From Candidatus Heimdallarchaeota archaeon AB_125 (GTDB lineage: Archaea > Asgardarchaeota > Heimdallarchaeia > Heimdallarchaeales > Heimdallarchaeaceae), in NCBI GenBank assembly GCA_001940755.1, contig MEHH01000001.1:1-40319 (forward strand): a DNA stretch of 40,319 bases. The letters run 5' to 3'. The notes under the pieces are model-generated. The model saw only the letters and a list, made by a program, of their open reading frames with translations. It was not told the origin of the DNA and did not search any database. Each line of letters starts with the position of its first letter. Position 1 is the stretch's first letter. Below, piece after piece: positions 25,686 through 33,453 of the stretch. The position numbers and the translations under genes were made by a program.

Positions 25686-27401
25686 CTACAAAATGATGAG
25701 ATTTGTCCCCCTTGATGCTTTTACTATGAAATATATGAATAGAGAATCAACTAATAGAATAAGGCTAATACCGATCAGACCAAAGAAAATTTGATAGACT
25801 GATATTATCAAAAAAACAGCAAATATCGATAAGTACAAGGTTGTTATTATTAGAGAAAAAACAACAATAGAAGTAATATTAATTGAAGCTAGAATTGATT
25901 TAACTCTGTTCTTTGAGGAGGCATACCAAGATACGCTTACCCCTAAAGCTATTATTACGTTTAATAGAAAAATAGTGTTCCCCAGAAATTGTAAAGTATT
26001 ATCAATTGTAACGAAAACGACTACGAAGATGATGATTATTCCTATACTTATAATTCTAGCAAATCCAACTGAAAGATTCATGTATAATGGCTGCGATGAT
26101 GACCCCATTTTTTCAAATAAGGTTGGTGTATCAGAACCACATGCCCAACAATTTCTACTAAAAGCTGGAATAACTTGGTTGCAGTTTTCACATTGAAGTT
26201 TAGGAAAAGACCAACAATTACCACAAAATTCTCCATTGTAAAAAGGGTATTGACATTCCGGACATCTAAGCATTTCTGTTGAATTTTCAAAAAGTCTATT
26301 AATTCGTTTCTTCTTTCGAATTTTTTGCTTATATTTATCAAAATTTTTCTCTGTTTTCCCGCAGTTCTTAGTTCTGTGTTCACTGTAACATGAAGGACAT
26401 AATCTCGGGACCTTTAATAAAATCCACAAAGCAAAGAATCCAAAAGCAGCATAAGAGATATATCCCATTATTTGAAGCTGGGATAAAATGAACTTCTCAC
26501 TAAAAACCTGGAAATTATAATTCCAGTATGCATGAAATCCTACAGATGCAAACAAAGTTAGAACAAGGAATATTCTGGGTACAATCTTCCTCTTATCTTT
26601 TCTAGATATAAAGACATAACCTATACCAAAAGCAAGTATCATTGAAGTTATCGTATGTAGAGGAAATATTGATCTCGAATTAATCAGCACATCTATTATT
26701 TCTTGATTAGTTAGAGCAGATGCAAGATATCCTTCAGGAGGATTGCTTAAAATTGAGAAAGATAAGAATTGTTCAAATAAATCAAAAGTAGCTCCATAAA
26801 ACCCTCCTAGTAATATAAATGTTCGATGAGTAGGAATCAAATTGGTTATTATGTTCTTCTTCTTATTATTAATTCTTACAAAATTTCCGAGTAAAATAAG
26901 AAGTGGAAATATTTTAGCAATTTCCTCAATAATTGGAATTATTGAAACATATAGTACAGTATTAGCTGCTTGGTACGTAACTCCAGGTACACCTATTGAC
27001 GTTAAAAGATCTTTAAATGTGAAAACAAGCAGAAATGCTTTGTTCTCAATTACTGTAGCGAAGTAAGCTGTTAATGAAGCTGTAACTAATAGTAAAGGAA
27101 AAATCTTCTTAATAACCGACTTTTCAATATCTGTACCTGTCATCGAGAATAAAAAATAAAGACTTGTGACCCATACTACAAAGAACATTACTATAACAAA
27201 AATTACTATAAATGGAAAGTAATAGGATTTCAAATAGTAACTGAGAAGAGAATAAGAGAGATATAATACGCCAATTAGAACACCGATTATGATTAATTTT
27301 CCTACACTTGAGAGACTAAAGATTCTGTTGTATAATAATCTACTTGGAACCATTAAAGCTGAACTAGACTCGCTAATGCTCTCTTCTGATGTTCGTATCA
27401 T
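25686..27401 (-). CDS. PrsW-like membrane protease with zinc ribbons
   Basis: This 571-residue protein combines a PrsW-type intramembrane protease domain with cytoplasmic zinc ribbons and extra helices. The PrsW motifs are present: Glu159-Glu160-x2-Lys163 (PIIEEIAK), GGFYGATFDLFEQ (199-211), His249 (PLHTITSMILAFGIGY) and His290 (GFHAYWNY). Residues 335-421 hold Cys pairs 335/338, then 380/383 with 393/396, and 404/407 with 418/421, i.e. two zinc ribbons in tandem. Four further helices end the protein. Family knowledge: PrsW cleaves membrane-bound anti-sigma factors in Bacillus. Archaea lack that system, so here it may process a module B component (inference). The ATG has AGGAG upstream. It opens module B. 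Confidence 0.8.
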   Translation of the reverse strand: MIRTSEESISESSSALMVPSRLLYNRIFSLSSVGKLIIIGVLIGVLYLSYSLLSYYLKSYYFPFIVIFVIVMFFVVWVTSLYFLFSMTGTDIEKSVIKKIFPLLLVTASLTAYFATVIENKAFLLVFTFKDLLTSIGVPGVTYQAANTVLYVSIIPIIEEIAKIFPLLILLGNFVRINNKKKNIITNLIPTHRTFILLGGFYGATFDLFEQFLSFSILSNPPEGYLASALTNQEIIDVLINSRSIFPLHTITSMILAFGIGYVFISRKDKRKIVPRIFLVLTLFASVGFHAYWNYNFQVFSEKFILSQLQIMGYISYAAFGFFALWILLKVPRLCPSCYSEHRTKNCGKTEKNFDKYKQKIRKKKRINRLFENSTEMLRCPECQYPFYNGEFCGNCWSFPKLQCENCNQVIPAFSRNCWACGSDTPTLFEKMGSSSQPLYMNLSVGFARIISIGIIIIFVVVFVTIDNTLQFLGNTIFLLNVIIALGVSVSWYASSKNRVKSILASINITSIVVFSLIITTLYLSIFAVFLIISVYQIFFGLIGISLILLVDSLFIYFIVKASRGTNLIIL

Positions 27402-27592
27402 CTCAATTCTCCTAAAATAGTTTAGCAGATGATGGTACCTACCTGTTGAGAATGGTAGTATTAATACACTTAAATCTATTTTGGGATAAAAATCGAGAAA
27501 AAATACTAAGCTCGCTTTGAGAAAATTTAGTCAACAATAAAAGTGATTCTAAAAGGAAGGGAAAAGAAGTTAGTTTTTGTATGTTCCTTGAA

Positions 27593-27844
27593 TTATTCAA
27601 TTAAGGCAGATTCTGTTATATCTCCGATTGCTTTGAATAAACCAACGAAGAAAATCAGCAAACCAACAATTAAACCAATAAGCCATATATATGCTATGGC
27701 AGATCCGTCGATTGCAACAAATCCTAAATTAAGTATTCCATTATTTAACATAGCTGCAAATGAAAGAATAGCAACTAGTAAAGGAATTAAACCTAGAAAC
27801 AAGAACAGAATTGAAACCTTCAATGATTGTAATATGCTTACCAA
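27593..27844 (-). CDS. Small two-helix membrane protein
   Basis: This 83-residue protein is almost entirely hydrophobic, with two helices (about 8-33 and 47-75) and a short acidic C-terminus (DITESALIE). The start is a TTG at 27844 with a GGAGG 8 bases upstream, and a TATA-like TTTAAAAG sits about 45-50 bases upstream, which makes it a believable small gene. No family is recognised. It lies between module B and the TPR-like gene and has its own promoter and T-rich end. Confidence 0.65.
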   Translation of the reverse strand: MVSILQSLKVSILFLFLGLIPLLVAILSFAAMLNNGILNLGFVAIDGSAIAYIWLIGLIVGLLIFFVGLFKAIGDITESALIE

Positions 27845-27888
27845 ATGTAAAGCCTCCGGTTTTTATTTTGGGAATCTATACCTTAGGA

Positions 27889-27900
27889 ATCTTTTAAATG
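27889..27900 (-). promoter_or_regulatory. TATA-like box of the small membrane protein gene
   Basis: On the minus strand this reads CATTTAAAAGAT, giving a predicted start about 25 bases downstream and a leader of about 25 bases with the GGAGG in it. Confidence 0.4.
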
Positions 27901-27953
27901 TTTGTTTACTTCCCCCAGCAAATTAGATAGAGTATCTATTCAGATTGAGATAA

Positions 27954-28676
27954 CTATATTTTCTTTGTGAGCTTTTCCATCTTAGCTTTTACTTCTTGGA
28001 TTCTGCTCTGAGAGCCGGCTAATTGATAGTTTTGGAGAGCATCTGAATAATACTGTAATGCCAACTTTGGCCTTTCATCTTCTACAAAAAGAGCGTTATA
28101 AAATGCAAGATGAGCTTTTATTATTGGCTCTTCAGATCCTCTTTCTTCAATTAATTCTACTGCTTTTTTGAGATACAATTTTCTTCCTGAGATATGTTTT
28201 TCAGCTGCAGCTCTTGATATATATGATTTGGCTTTACAATCCATTTCATCTGCTTTGTTATTCAACCTCTGATAAGCCATTGCAGCTTGTTCAAAATGTG
28301 ATGCTGCATCTACAAACCTTCTTTCCTGCATTAGTTGCCTGGCTATAACTCTTAGAATTTTCGCTTGCTGTTCGAATACTCTTTGAAATTCAGTGATCAT
28401 TCCTAATCTGTGGTAAAAACCACCTGACCGACCTAAATAATTAGCTGCTTCCAATGCCTTGTTGTATTTTATTGCATCCATTCCAAGATATTCATTTCGT
28501 AATGCTTTAGCCATATCTAATTGTTTTCTATTATCTTCTTCCTTTAAGATTTCAATTGCAGTTTCAACAAATTTGGCAGCATCTTTGTAATTCTTTTGTT
28601 GAGCAGCTAACCTAGCTTTTCCTAATTCTTCATTTGCTTTTTCAGTTGAAGATTTTTTCATTCCTTTAAACAACAA
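27954..28676 (-). CDS. TPR-like helical repeat protein
   Basis: This 240-residue soluble protein is all helical and built of tetratricopeptide-like repeats. Visible units include AARLAAQQKNYKDAAKFVETAIEIL, RFVDAASHFEQAAMAYQRL and RPKLALQYYSDALQNYQLAG. The repeat spacing and conserved small residues (A-x-x-Y) fit a TPR scaffold of about six units, similar in kind to SNAP-type proteins, but this resemblance is only by eye. Start: TTG at 28676 or 28673 after a GAGGTGG; ATG 28661 is also possible. It is a likely adaptor for protein complexes; the partner is unknown. Confidence 0.75.
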   Translation of the reverse strand: MLFKGMKKSSTEKANEELGKARLAAQQKNYKDAAKFVETAIEILKEEDNRKQLDMAKALRNEYLGMDAIKYNKALEAANYLGRSGGFYHRLGMITEFQRVFEQQAKILRVIARQLMQERRFVDAASHFEQAAMAYQRLNNKADEMDCKAKSYISRAAAEKHISGRKLYLKKAVELIEERGSEEPIIKAHLAFYNALFVEDERPKLALQYYSDALQNYQLAGSQSRIQEVKAKMEKLTKKI

Positions 28677-28708
28677 AGGCCACCTCTAACAGAAGGTATA
28701 CAAGCTAG

Positions 28709-28722
28709 TTTAAATTTATAGT
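28709..28722 (-). promoter_or_regulatory. TATA box of the TPR-like gene
   Basis: On the minus strand this reads ACTATAAATTTAAA. It lies about 35-45 bases before the start codons, leaving room for a short leader that includes the GAGGTGG. Confidence 0.5.
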
Positions 28723-28758
28723 GTTTTTAAATTACTGTTATTGACAATCAGCAATAAC

Positions 28759-29517
28759 TTATCTGAAAAGACGTCGATCATCCTCGAATTGAAGTTCTTC
28801 AACATTAGAAACTGGAGATCTAAACTGCATTCCCCTTACAATAACTACTGGGGTCATTTCACCTGCTTGTCCCATTACAAGTTCTGCAGCTGAACAAACT
28901 TCGTCAGCTAAAGCTATTATTGTTGAAGTAAGTTCATATCCAAAGATATCCGATCTTCCTCTAACATCATCAATTACTGGAAAATTATAAGACCCAATTG
29001 CCACATTAATTGCACCTCGTCTTAAGGCTCTTCCATGAGTATCCGAGACAATAACAGAGATGTTTTTTTTCAAATTATTAGATAGAGTCGAATAAATTTC
29101 CATTGCTGATTTGTTGGAATCATCAGGGAGAGTAACAGCACAATTTGATTGAGCATTGGATTGATCAACAGCAGAATTTGCACAAATCCACCCATGCTTA
29201 GTTTTAGTGATTATGATGTTATTTCTAACCTTAAGAATCTTTGAAGCATCATTAACAATTAATTGCACTAAAGCAGGATCCTTTCCTGTTTTTCTTGAGA
29301 TTATTTCAGCTAAAGGAGAAGGAGCAATTTCTGGTAAAAAAAATTCTTTTCCCTCAGCTCTAGAGATTATTGTATGGGCTATTACAAATACATCTCCTTC
29401 ATTTATCTCTAGTTTTTCTTCTTCAAGAGAGTCAATAATTAGAGAAGCAACATCATCTTTTAGAGCTATAATTGGTAGCTTTAAAGGAATTATCTCTACT
29501 CTTGTTATTGTTCTCAC
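28759..29517 (-). CDS. cofE: F420-0:gamma-glutamyl ligase CofE
   Basis: This 252-residue enzyme adds gamma-linked glutamates to F420-0 using GTP. Family landmarks are VEIIPLKLPIIALKDDVASLI at the start, GDVFVIAHTIISRAEG, the KTKHGWICANSAVDQSNA motif, LPDDSNKSA, the SDTHGRALRRGAINVAIG segment and DVRGRSDIFGYEL. The length is standard. The start is a GTG at 29517 with no Shine-Dalgarno. It follows an FrhB-family gene by 25 bases and is probably co-transcribed with it. It complements the cofG operon at the left end of the window, so the cell very likely makes F420. Confidence 0.93.
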   Translation of the reverse strand: MRTITRVEIIPLKLPIIALKDDVASLIIDSLEEEKLEINEGDVFVIAHTIISRAEGKEFFLPEIAPSPLAEIISRKTGKDPALVQLIVNDASKILKVRNNIIITKTKHGWICANSAVDQSNAQSNCAVTLPDDSNKSAMEIYSTLSNNLKKNISVIVSDTHGRALRRGAINVAIGSYNFPVIDDVRGRSDIFGYELTSTIIALADEVCSAAELVMGQAGEMTPVVIVRGMQFRSPVSNVEELQFEDDRRLFR

Positions 29518-29542
29518 CTGTTGAAATAAAAGTAAAGAAGGA

Positions 29543-30601
29543 TTAATTAGTTTCGATTGGTGGTAAAGATTTAGTGGTTCTCTTTTTGACTGAAGAGAGC
29601 TTAAGAGCTGCTGCTAGAGTTTCTTCCCATTTATCTTGTTCTACTTTTTCAACATCTAGAATATTCTCTTGAAGAGCTAAATCAAATAATTCTTTTCCAG
29701 CTTGAGTACGAATTATAATTAAATTACTATCATCATCAACACCAACATTACCAATAGATATATCGGCAAATTCAGCGGAGAAATCTTTGCAATATTTGCA
29801 TCCTTCAGCTTTTGCTTCAGCACATTCTTTTATTTTTATATCTGTAGTTCCATCTGGAGCTACAAAGAAGAATTTTCCTCGAGCACAATCTGTCTTAGTT
29901 AGTTCTTCTGCATCCAAACCAAGATTTTGGGAAAGAATGTTTCTGAAATCTCTTGGATTATAACTACTCATACAAAAGAGACCAATTTTGTACTTTACTC
30001 GGTGGTCTGCTCCTAGGTTTTTCTTATCAATAACATTTGTCAAGGTATCAATATGACATGGTAATCCTACAACAGCTACTGAATCTTTATGACTTAATTT
30101 AATAGATGTGAGTTTGATAAGTAAAGGATTAAGTACATATTTTGAACGTGCAGATTTTCTTATATCAAGTTCATTTAGTGCTAAACGAGGAACAGGTCCT
30201 AAAAGATCATTAATGTGTCCTGTTACTAACGCACCATCAATATCTCCTTTTCTCATTGCATTTAAGAGTAAAGTTGTAACAATTCCTCCATTCTGTGCTC
30301 TTTCTCTAACGTCCCCATATATTGAATGACCTTTATAGATCTCCATAATTTCTCCTAAACTTGTTTCATCGTAAATAGGTTGTTCTTTTCGTTGTTTGTA
30401 TCTCAAACAAATATCTACACAAGCACCACAAGAGATACAACCTCCAACCAGTTTAGGAATAAGTTGCTCTATTGAAATCACATAAACCGGACATACAGCT
30501 TCACATCCTCCGCAAGACACACAATACCCTGGTTTGATTACTTCTCTATTCAGCATAGCAAAATTTGCTCTTCTTTTCTTCGTTGGTTGTGCTTCACTCA
30601 T
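29543..30601 (-). CDS. FrhB/FdhB-family F420-dependent iron-sulfur protein
   Basis: This 352-residue protein belongs to the coenzyme F420 hydrogenase/dehydrogenase beta-subunit family. An N-terminal double ferredoxin domain has Cys27/30/33/37 and Cys55/58/61/65. The FrhB body follows with RAQNGGIVTTLLLNAM, VVGLPCHIDTL, KIGLFCMSSYN and the later KTDCARGKFFF and GCKYCKDFSAEFADISIG segments, which carry further cluster cysteines and the flavin site. Family members pass electrons between F420 and a partner through FAD. Placement directly before cofE supports an F420-linked role. No partner subunit such as a hydrogenase, HdrA or formate dehydrogenase is nearby, so its redox partner is unknown. Confidence 0.88.
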   Translation of the reverse strand: MSEAQPTKKRRANFAMLNREVIKPGYCVSCGGCEAVCPVYVISIEQLIPKLVGGCISCGACVDICLRYKQRKEQPIYDETSLGEIMEIYKGHSIYGDVRERAQNGGIVTTLLLNAMRKGDIDGALVTGHINDLLGPVPRLALNELDIRKSARSKYVLNPLLIKLTSIKLSHKDSVAVVGLPCHIDTLTNVIDKKNLGADHRVKYKIGLFCMSSYNPRDFRNILSQNLGLDAEELTKTDCARGKFFFVAPDGTTDIKIKECAEAKAEGCKYCKDFSAEFADISIGNVGVDDDSNLIIIRTQAGKELFDLALQENILDVEKVEQDKWEETLAAALKLSSVKKRTTKSLPPIETN

Positions 30602-30687
30602 TTTCAGTCAATACCAAAAAAGAACATACAAAAGCCTAACGGTAGGTGATTGTCAAAATAAATAAAATTGAGAATGAAGAAAAAAAA

Positions 30688-31821
30688 CTACAATTCTTCA
30701 ATCTCTTCTAGAATATATCTTTCGCTTCCAGTTTGCCCTCTCTGAATTTCTAGTTCTCTTTCAGAAACAATTTCTCTCTCGATTCTATCTAAAGCAACTG
30801 CAAGGGCACCAAAAACACCATAACCATCAGATCTGGAAACGTAAGTTTTTCCTTTGTTAGTAGAAATTCTTACCCTTACTTGATATAGAATCTCTCCACG
30901 AAACTTTCTCTTAGGTATTGCTTTTGCATGTATAAACAATTGACCAGATGTACCAATGATATCAGCATATTTCTTTACTACTTCAACACCCATGTCAATT
31001 ACAGGTTCCATATCAGAATCATCAACATCTCCAAGAACTCTGAAGTAATAACCTTCAGTTTCTGGTGGCATAGAGACTGTTTCAAGTAAATCGGTTGTAG
31101 TGATTATTCCTACAGGATGATTTTCTTTATCTACAACAATTAATGCTTTATGATCCGCACTATCAAGTTTAACCAGAGTTTCTATTAAGAAATCATTTTC
31201 TGTACAAGTCACCACTTCTTGGGTCATTAGCTCCTTAACGGCTGTTGAAAGCATATCTAGTTTTTTTGGTGATTTTGAGAGAATTAGATCAGTTGTATCA
31301 TGAGGACTCATTATACCTACTAACTCGTTTGATTCATTAACTACTGGAGTTCTAGAAATATTATTAGTTCTACATGTTGCAATAAATTTAGCAACAGAAG
31401 TATCAGAAGTAACAACAATAGGTTGTTTAGTCATGGCTTCTTTGACTTTTTTACTGCCAAAAATATCTTCTGAATCTCTTAGCAAGTCTATATCCCGGAT
31501 AACCCCTATAACCTTACCATTCTCAACTACTGGAACAGAAAAAATCTTTTCCGATAAGATAGCTCGAGCAATCACATCTGGAGCTGAGTCTTTTTGCACA
31601 GTTGGTACTTGTTTTATTAAGCTTGATACTTTTGCGTCTGGTTGAATCTTTGATTGATGTGTAACATATCTTTTTGTTAGATAACCAAGAAACACATCAT
31701 TTTCCTCAAAAACTAGTATTTCTCTTGTTTTCTCTTTGAACATAGATACAACTTTAGATAATGGTTTATTGCCATCAACGGAAACATACTTTGTAATAAT
31801 AGAAGAATCTTTGTCACTCAT
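30688..31821 (-). CDS. Four-CBS protein with C-terminal HPF-like domain
   Basis: This 377-residue protein has four CBS domains in two pairs (about 10-60, 70-120, 127-182, 196-250), ending in repeated GxIxxxDL-type strands (GVIRDIDLL, GIMSPHDTT, GIITTTDLL). CBS pairs bind adenine nucleotides. The C-terminal 120 residues resemble the beta-alpha fold of hibernation promoting factor (HPF): strands HAKAIPKRKF and YQVRVRISTNKGKTYVSRSD, then the helix GVFGALAVALDRIEREIV. This suggests an energy-sensing ribosome-binding factor. The HPF part is inferred from pattern only. A T-rich run follows the stop. Confidence 0.78.
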   Translation of the reverse strand: MSDKDSSIITKYVSVDGNKPLSKVVSMFKEKTREILVFEENDVFLGYLTKRYVTHQSKIQPDAKVSSLIKQVPTVQKDSAPDVIARAILSEKIFSVPVVENGKVIGVIRDIDLLRDSEDIFGSKKVKEAMTKQPIVVTSDTSVAKFIATCRTNNISRTPVVNESNELVGIMSPHDTTDLILSKSPKKLDMLSTAVKELMTQEVVTCTENDFLIETLVKLDSADHKALIVVDKENHPVGIITTTDLLETVSMPPETEGYYFRVLGDVDDSDMEPVIDMGVEVVKKYADIIGTSGQLFIHAKAIPKRKFRGEILYQVRVRISTNKGKTYVSRSDGYGVFGALAVALDRIEREIVSERELEIQRGQTGSERYILEEIEEL

Positions 31822-31892
31822 GAGAGCTAGTTTTGTCCAAAAATGATAAATCTTGTGTTTTAATACTGAGATTTAGTGCAAATTCAATGAAA

Positions 31893-32480
31893 CTAGAGAG
31901 TAAATTCCTTTCTGAATTTTAGCATTTCGTCTCCAAATTGGTGAGATAATCTACTTGCATGATGAAATATCTTATCCACATTGAAACCAGAAAGAGCTGA
32001 AGTTTCTACATAATCAAATTTATGCAATCTGGTATATTCAAGAATTGTTTCTTTTTCTAAAGATCTGGCTTCATTTAAATCAAATTTATTCCCACAGATA
32101 ATTATTGGGATATCAGGACATTTTGAAACAACTTCATTTACCCAAATTTCTAAATCATCAAACGAACTCTGATTAGTAATATCATAGACAATTACTGCGC
32201 AAGTTGCACCAGCATAGTATTTAGGGCGGAGATAGGTAAACATTTCTTGGCCGCCTGTGTCCCATAAAGAAAGTCTAATAGTTAAGGGATCACTATAGAT
32301 TTCCTTTGTTAAATTTTCATTCAGTTCTTCTGGAGATAATGTAATTGTTTTTGTAAGCCAACTCACCCCTAAAGTAGGAATATAGCTGTGAATAAAAGTG
32401 TTTAATGTAAATCTTCTAGCTAGTGATGTTTTACCAACAAATGCCGAACCAACGCATATTATTTTTTGTAACTGATTCAT
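31893..32480 (-). CDS. Ras/Rab-type small GTPase
   Basis: This 195-residue protein is a single G domain: G1 GSAFVGKTS (11-19), G2 Thr36 (YIPTLGVSW), G3 WDTGGQE (73-79), G4 NKFD (131-134) and G5 TSA (160-162). The catalytic Gln78 after the double Gly is present as in Ras and Rab. The segment between switch I and switch II (about 43-70) is longer than in most Ras proteins. The C-terminus has no prenylation cysteine, so membrane attachment, if any, would depend on a partner. ATG 32480 is preceded by GGAGGTAA, which includes the stop of the longin-like gene 4 bases upstream. Such GTPases are abundant in Asgard archaea. Confidence 0.9.
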   Translation of the reverse strand: MNQLQKIICVGSAFVGKTSLARRFTLNTFIHSYIPTLGVSWLTKTITLSPEELNENLTKEIYSDPLTIRLSLWDTGGQEMFTYLRPKYYAGATCAVIVYDITNQSSFDDLEIWVNEVVSKCPDIPIIICGNKFDLNEARSLEKETILEYTRLHKFDYVETSALSGFNVDKIFHHASRLSHQFGDEMLKFRKEFTL

Positions 32481-32484
32481 TTTC

Positions 32485-33336
32485 TTACCTCCAAACTGTA
32501 TTTAATACATCTTGTAGTATCCCTAGACCCATCATCCTTTCCCATTCCACTTTAATTGTAGATGGTGATTTTGATGCTACAATCTGTCGCAATTCCTTTA
32601 CTCCAAGTTTATCTTCAATGATATCTACTATTTCCTTTAGCAACAGTAAAAATTCTCTTTTTATCTCAACAGTTGTTCCTCTCTGAATATCAATATCACA
32701 GAAACTGAAGCCATCATCCTCTTCTAGAGAAAATTTCTCCTTGATTAAATATGTGTTTTTCTCAAGATAATCATCTGTAGAGTTCTTGAGCTCTTGTAAA
32801 TAATCATTTGATATCTTTGATTCATTTTCAACAAGATATAATCTAATCCCTAGCCAAATTGAATTTAAGACATTTTCAAAAACTTCAATTAAATTCCTTT
32901 TGTCAATATCTTCTACATGTAAATCTAGAACATTCCATAGCATGAATGAATGTGACAATGATTCAGAAATTTCCCTTCTTTTAATTCCTTCAAGTTCCTT
33001 TAAAAATTCAGTAGCGCTTTTTTCATCTTTTATTTCAAAAGCATTTAAGAACAGTTTCATGAAAAAGAACAATTGTGATGAGATCATTTCAGTTGAGTAG
33101 TTTTGAGGGCTAAGAAGAATAAACAAGAACGAATATTTACTCATGAAGATTACTTTTGATTTGGCAAATCGCAGTACTTGTAAATCCTTTAACAAAGGTT
33201 GTTCTTCAGATTGTTTATAGAAATCTAACAAAGTTTTAACAATAGAATCTACTTCTGTTTCATCTGCTTTAACAGAAAGTGGTCTACAGAATAAGATGTC
33301 CATTTTTTCTTTGTCGATAATATAAAACCCCATCAA
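32485..33336 (-). CDS. Longin-like partner protein of the small GTPase
   Basis: This 283-residue protein has no transmembrane segment. The first 110 residues follow a longin/roadblock-like order: strand GFYIIDKEKMDILF, helix around TEVDSIVKTLLDFYKQ, strands KSKVIFMSKYSFLFILLSP, then a long helix SSQLFFFMKLFLNAF. The remainder is charged and helical. It ends 4 bases before a Ras-like GTPase gene, and the GTPase Shine-Dalgarno overlaps its stop codon. Longin and roadblock proteins act as regulators or platforms for small GTPases in eukaryotes and occur beside GTPases in Asgard genomes, so it may be a regulator of this GTPase (inference). ATG 33333 is an equally good start. Confidence 0.65.
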   Translation of the reverse strand: MMGFYIIDKEKMDILFCRPLSVKADETEVDSIVKTLLDFYKQSEEQPLLKDLQVLRFAKSKVIFMSKYSFLFILLSPQNYSTEMISSQLFFFMKLFLNAFEIKDEKSATEFLKELEGIKRREISESLSHSFMLWNVLDLHVEDIDKRNLIEVFENVLNSIWLGIRLYLVENESKISNDYLQELKNSTDDYLEKNTYLIKEKFSLEEDDGFSFCDIDIQRGTTVEIKREFLLLLKEIVDIIEDKLGVKELRQIVASKSPSTIKVEWERMMGLGILQDVLNTVWR

Positions 33337-33408
33337 ATTTCTAACAACCCTATGATATTAATTCTCCTACTTTATTCTTAAAAATTTGTTTAACATCATA
33401 GCTATTCA

Positions 33409-33450
33409 AAAGAAAGAAAATTTTATTAAAAAGAATTGAAAGAAGAGAAG
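33409..33450 (-). terminator. T-rich terminator after cdc48
   Basis: On the minus strand a long pyrimidine-rich region with several T runs starts within 5 bases of the cdc48 stop codon. Confidence 0.4.
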
Positions 33451-33453
33451 TTT

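Noticed and set aside
26078..26383. Out-of-frame 101-codon open frame inside the PrsW-like gene
   Set aside because: It is on the same strand as the zinc-ribbon region but in another frame, and the PrsW-like frame has conserved Cys pairs throughout.
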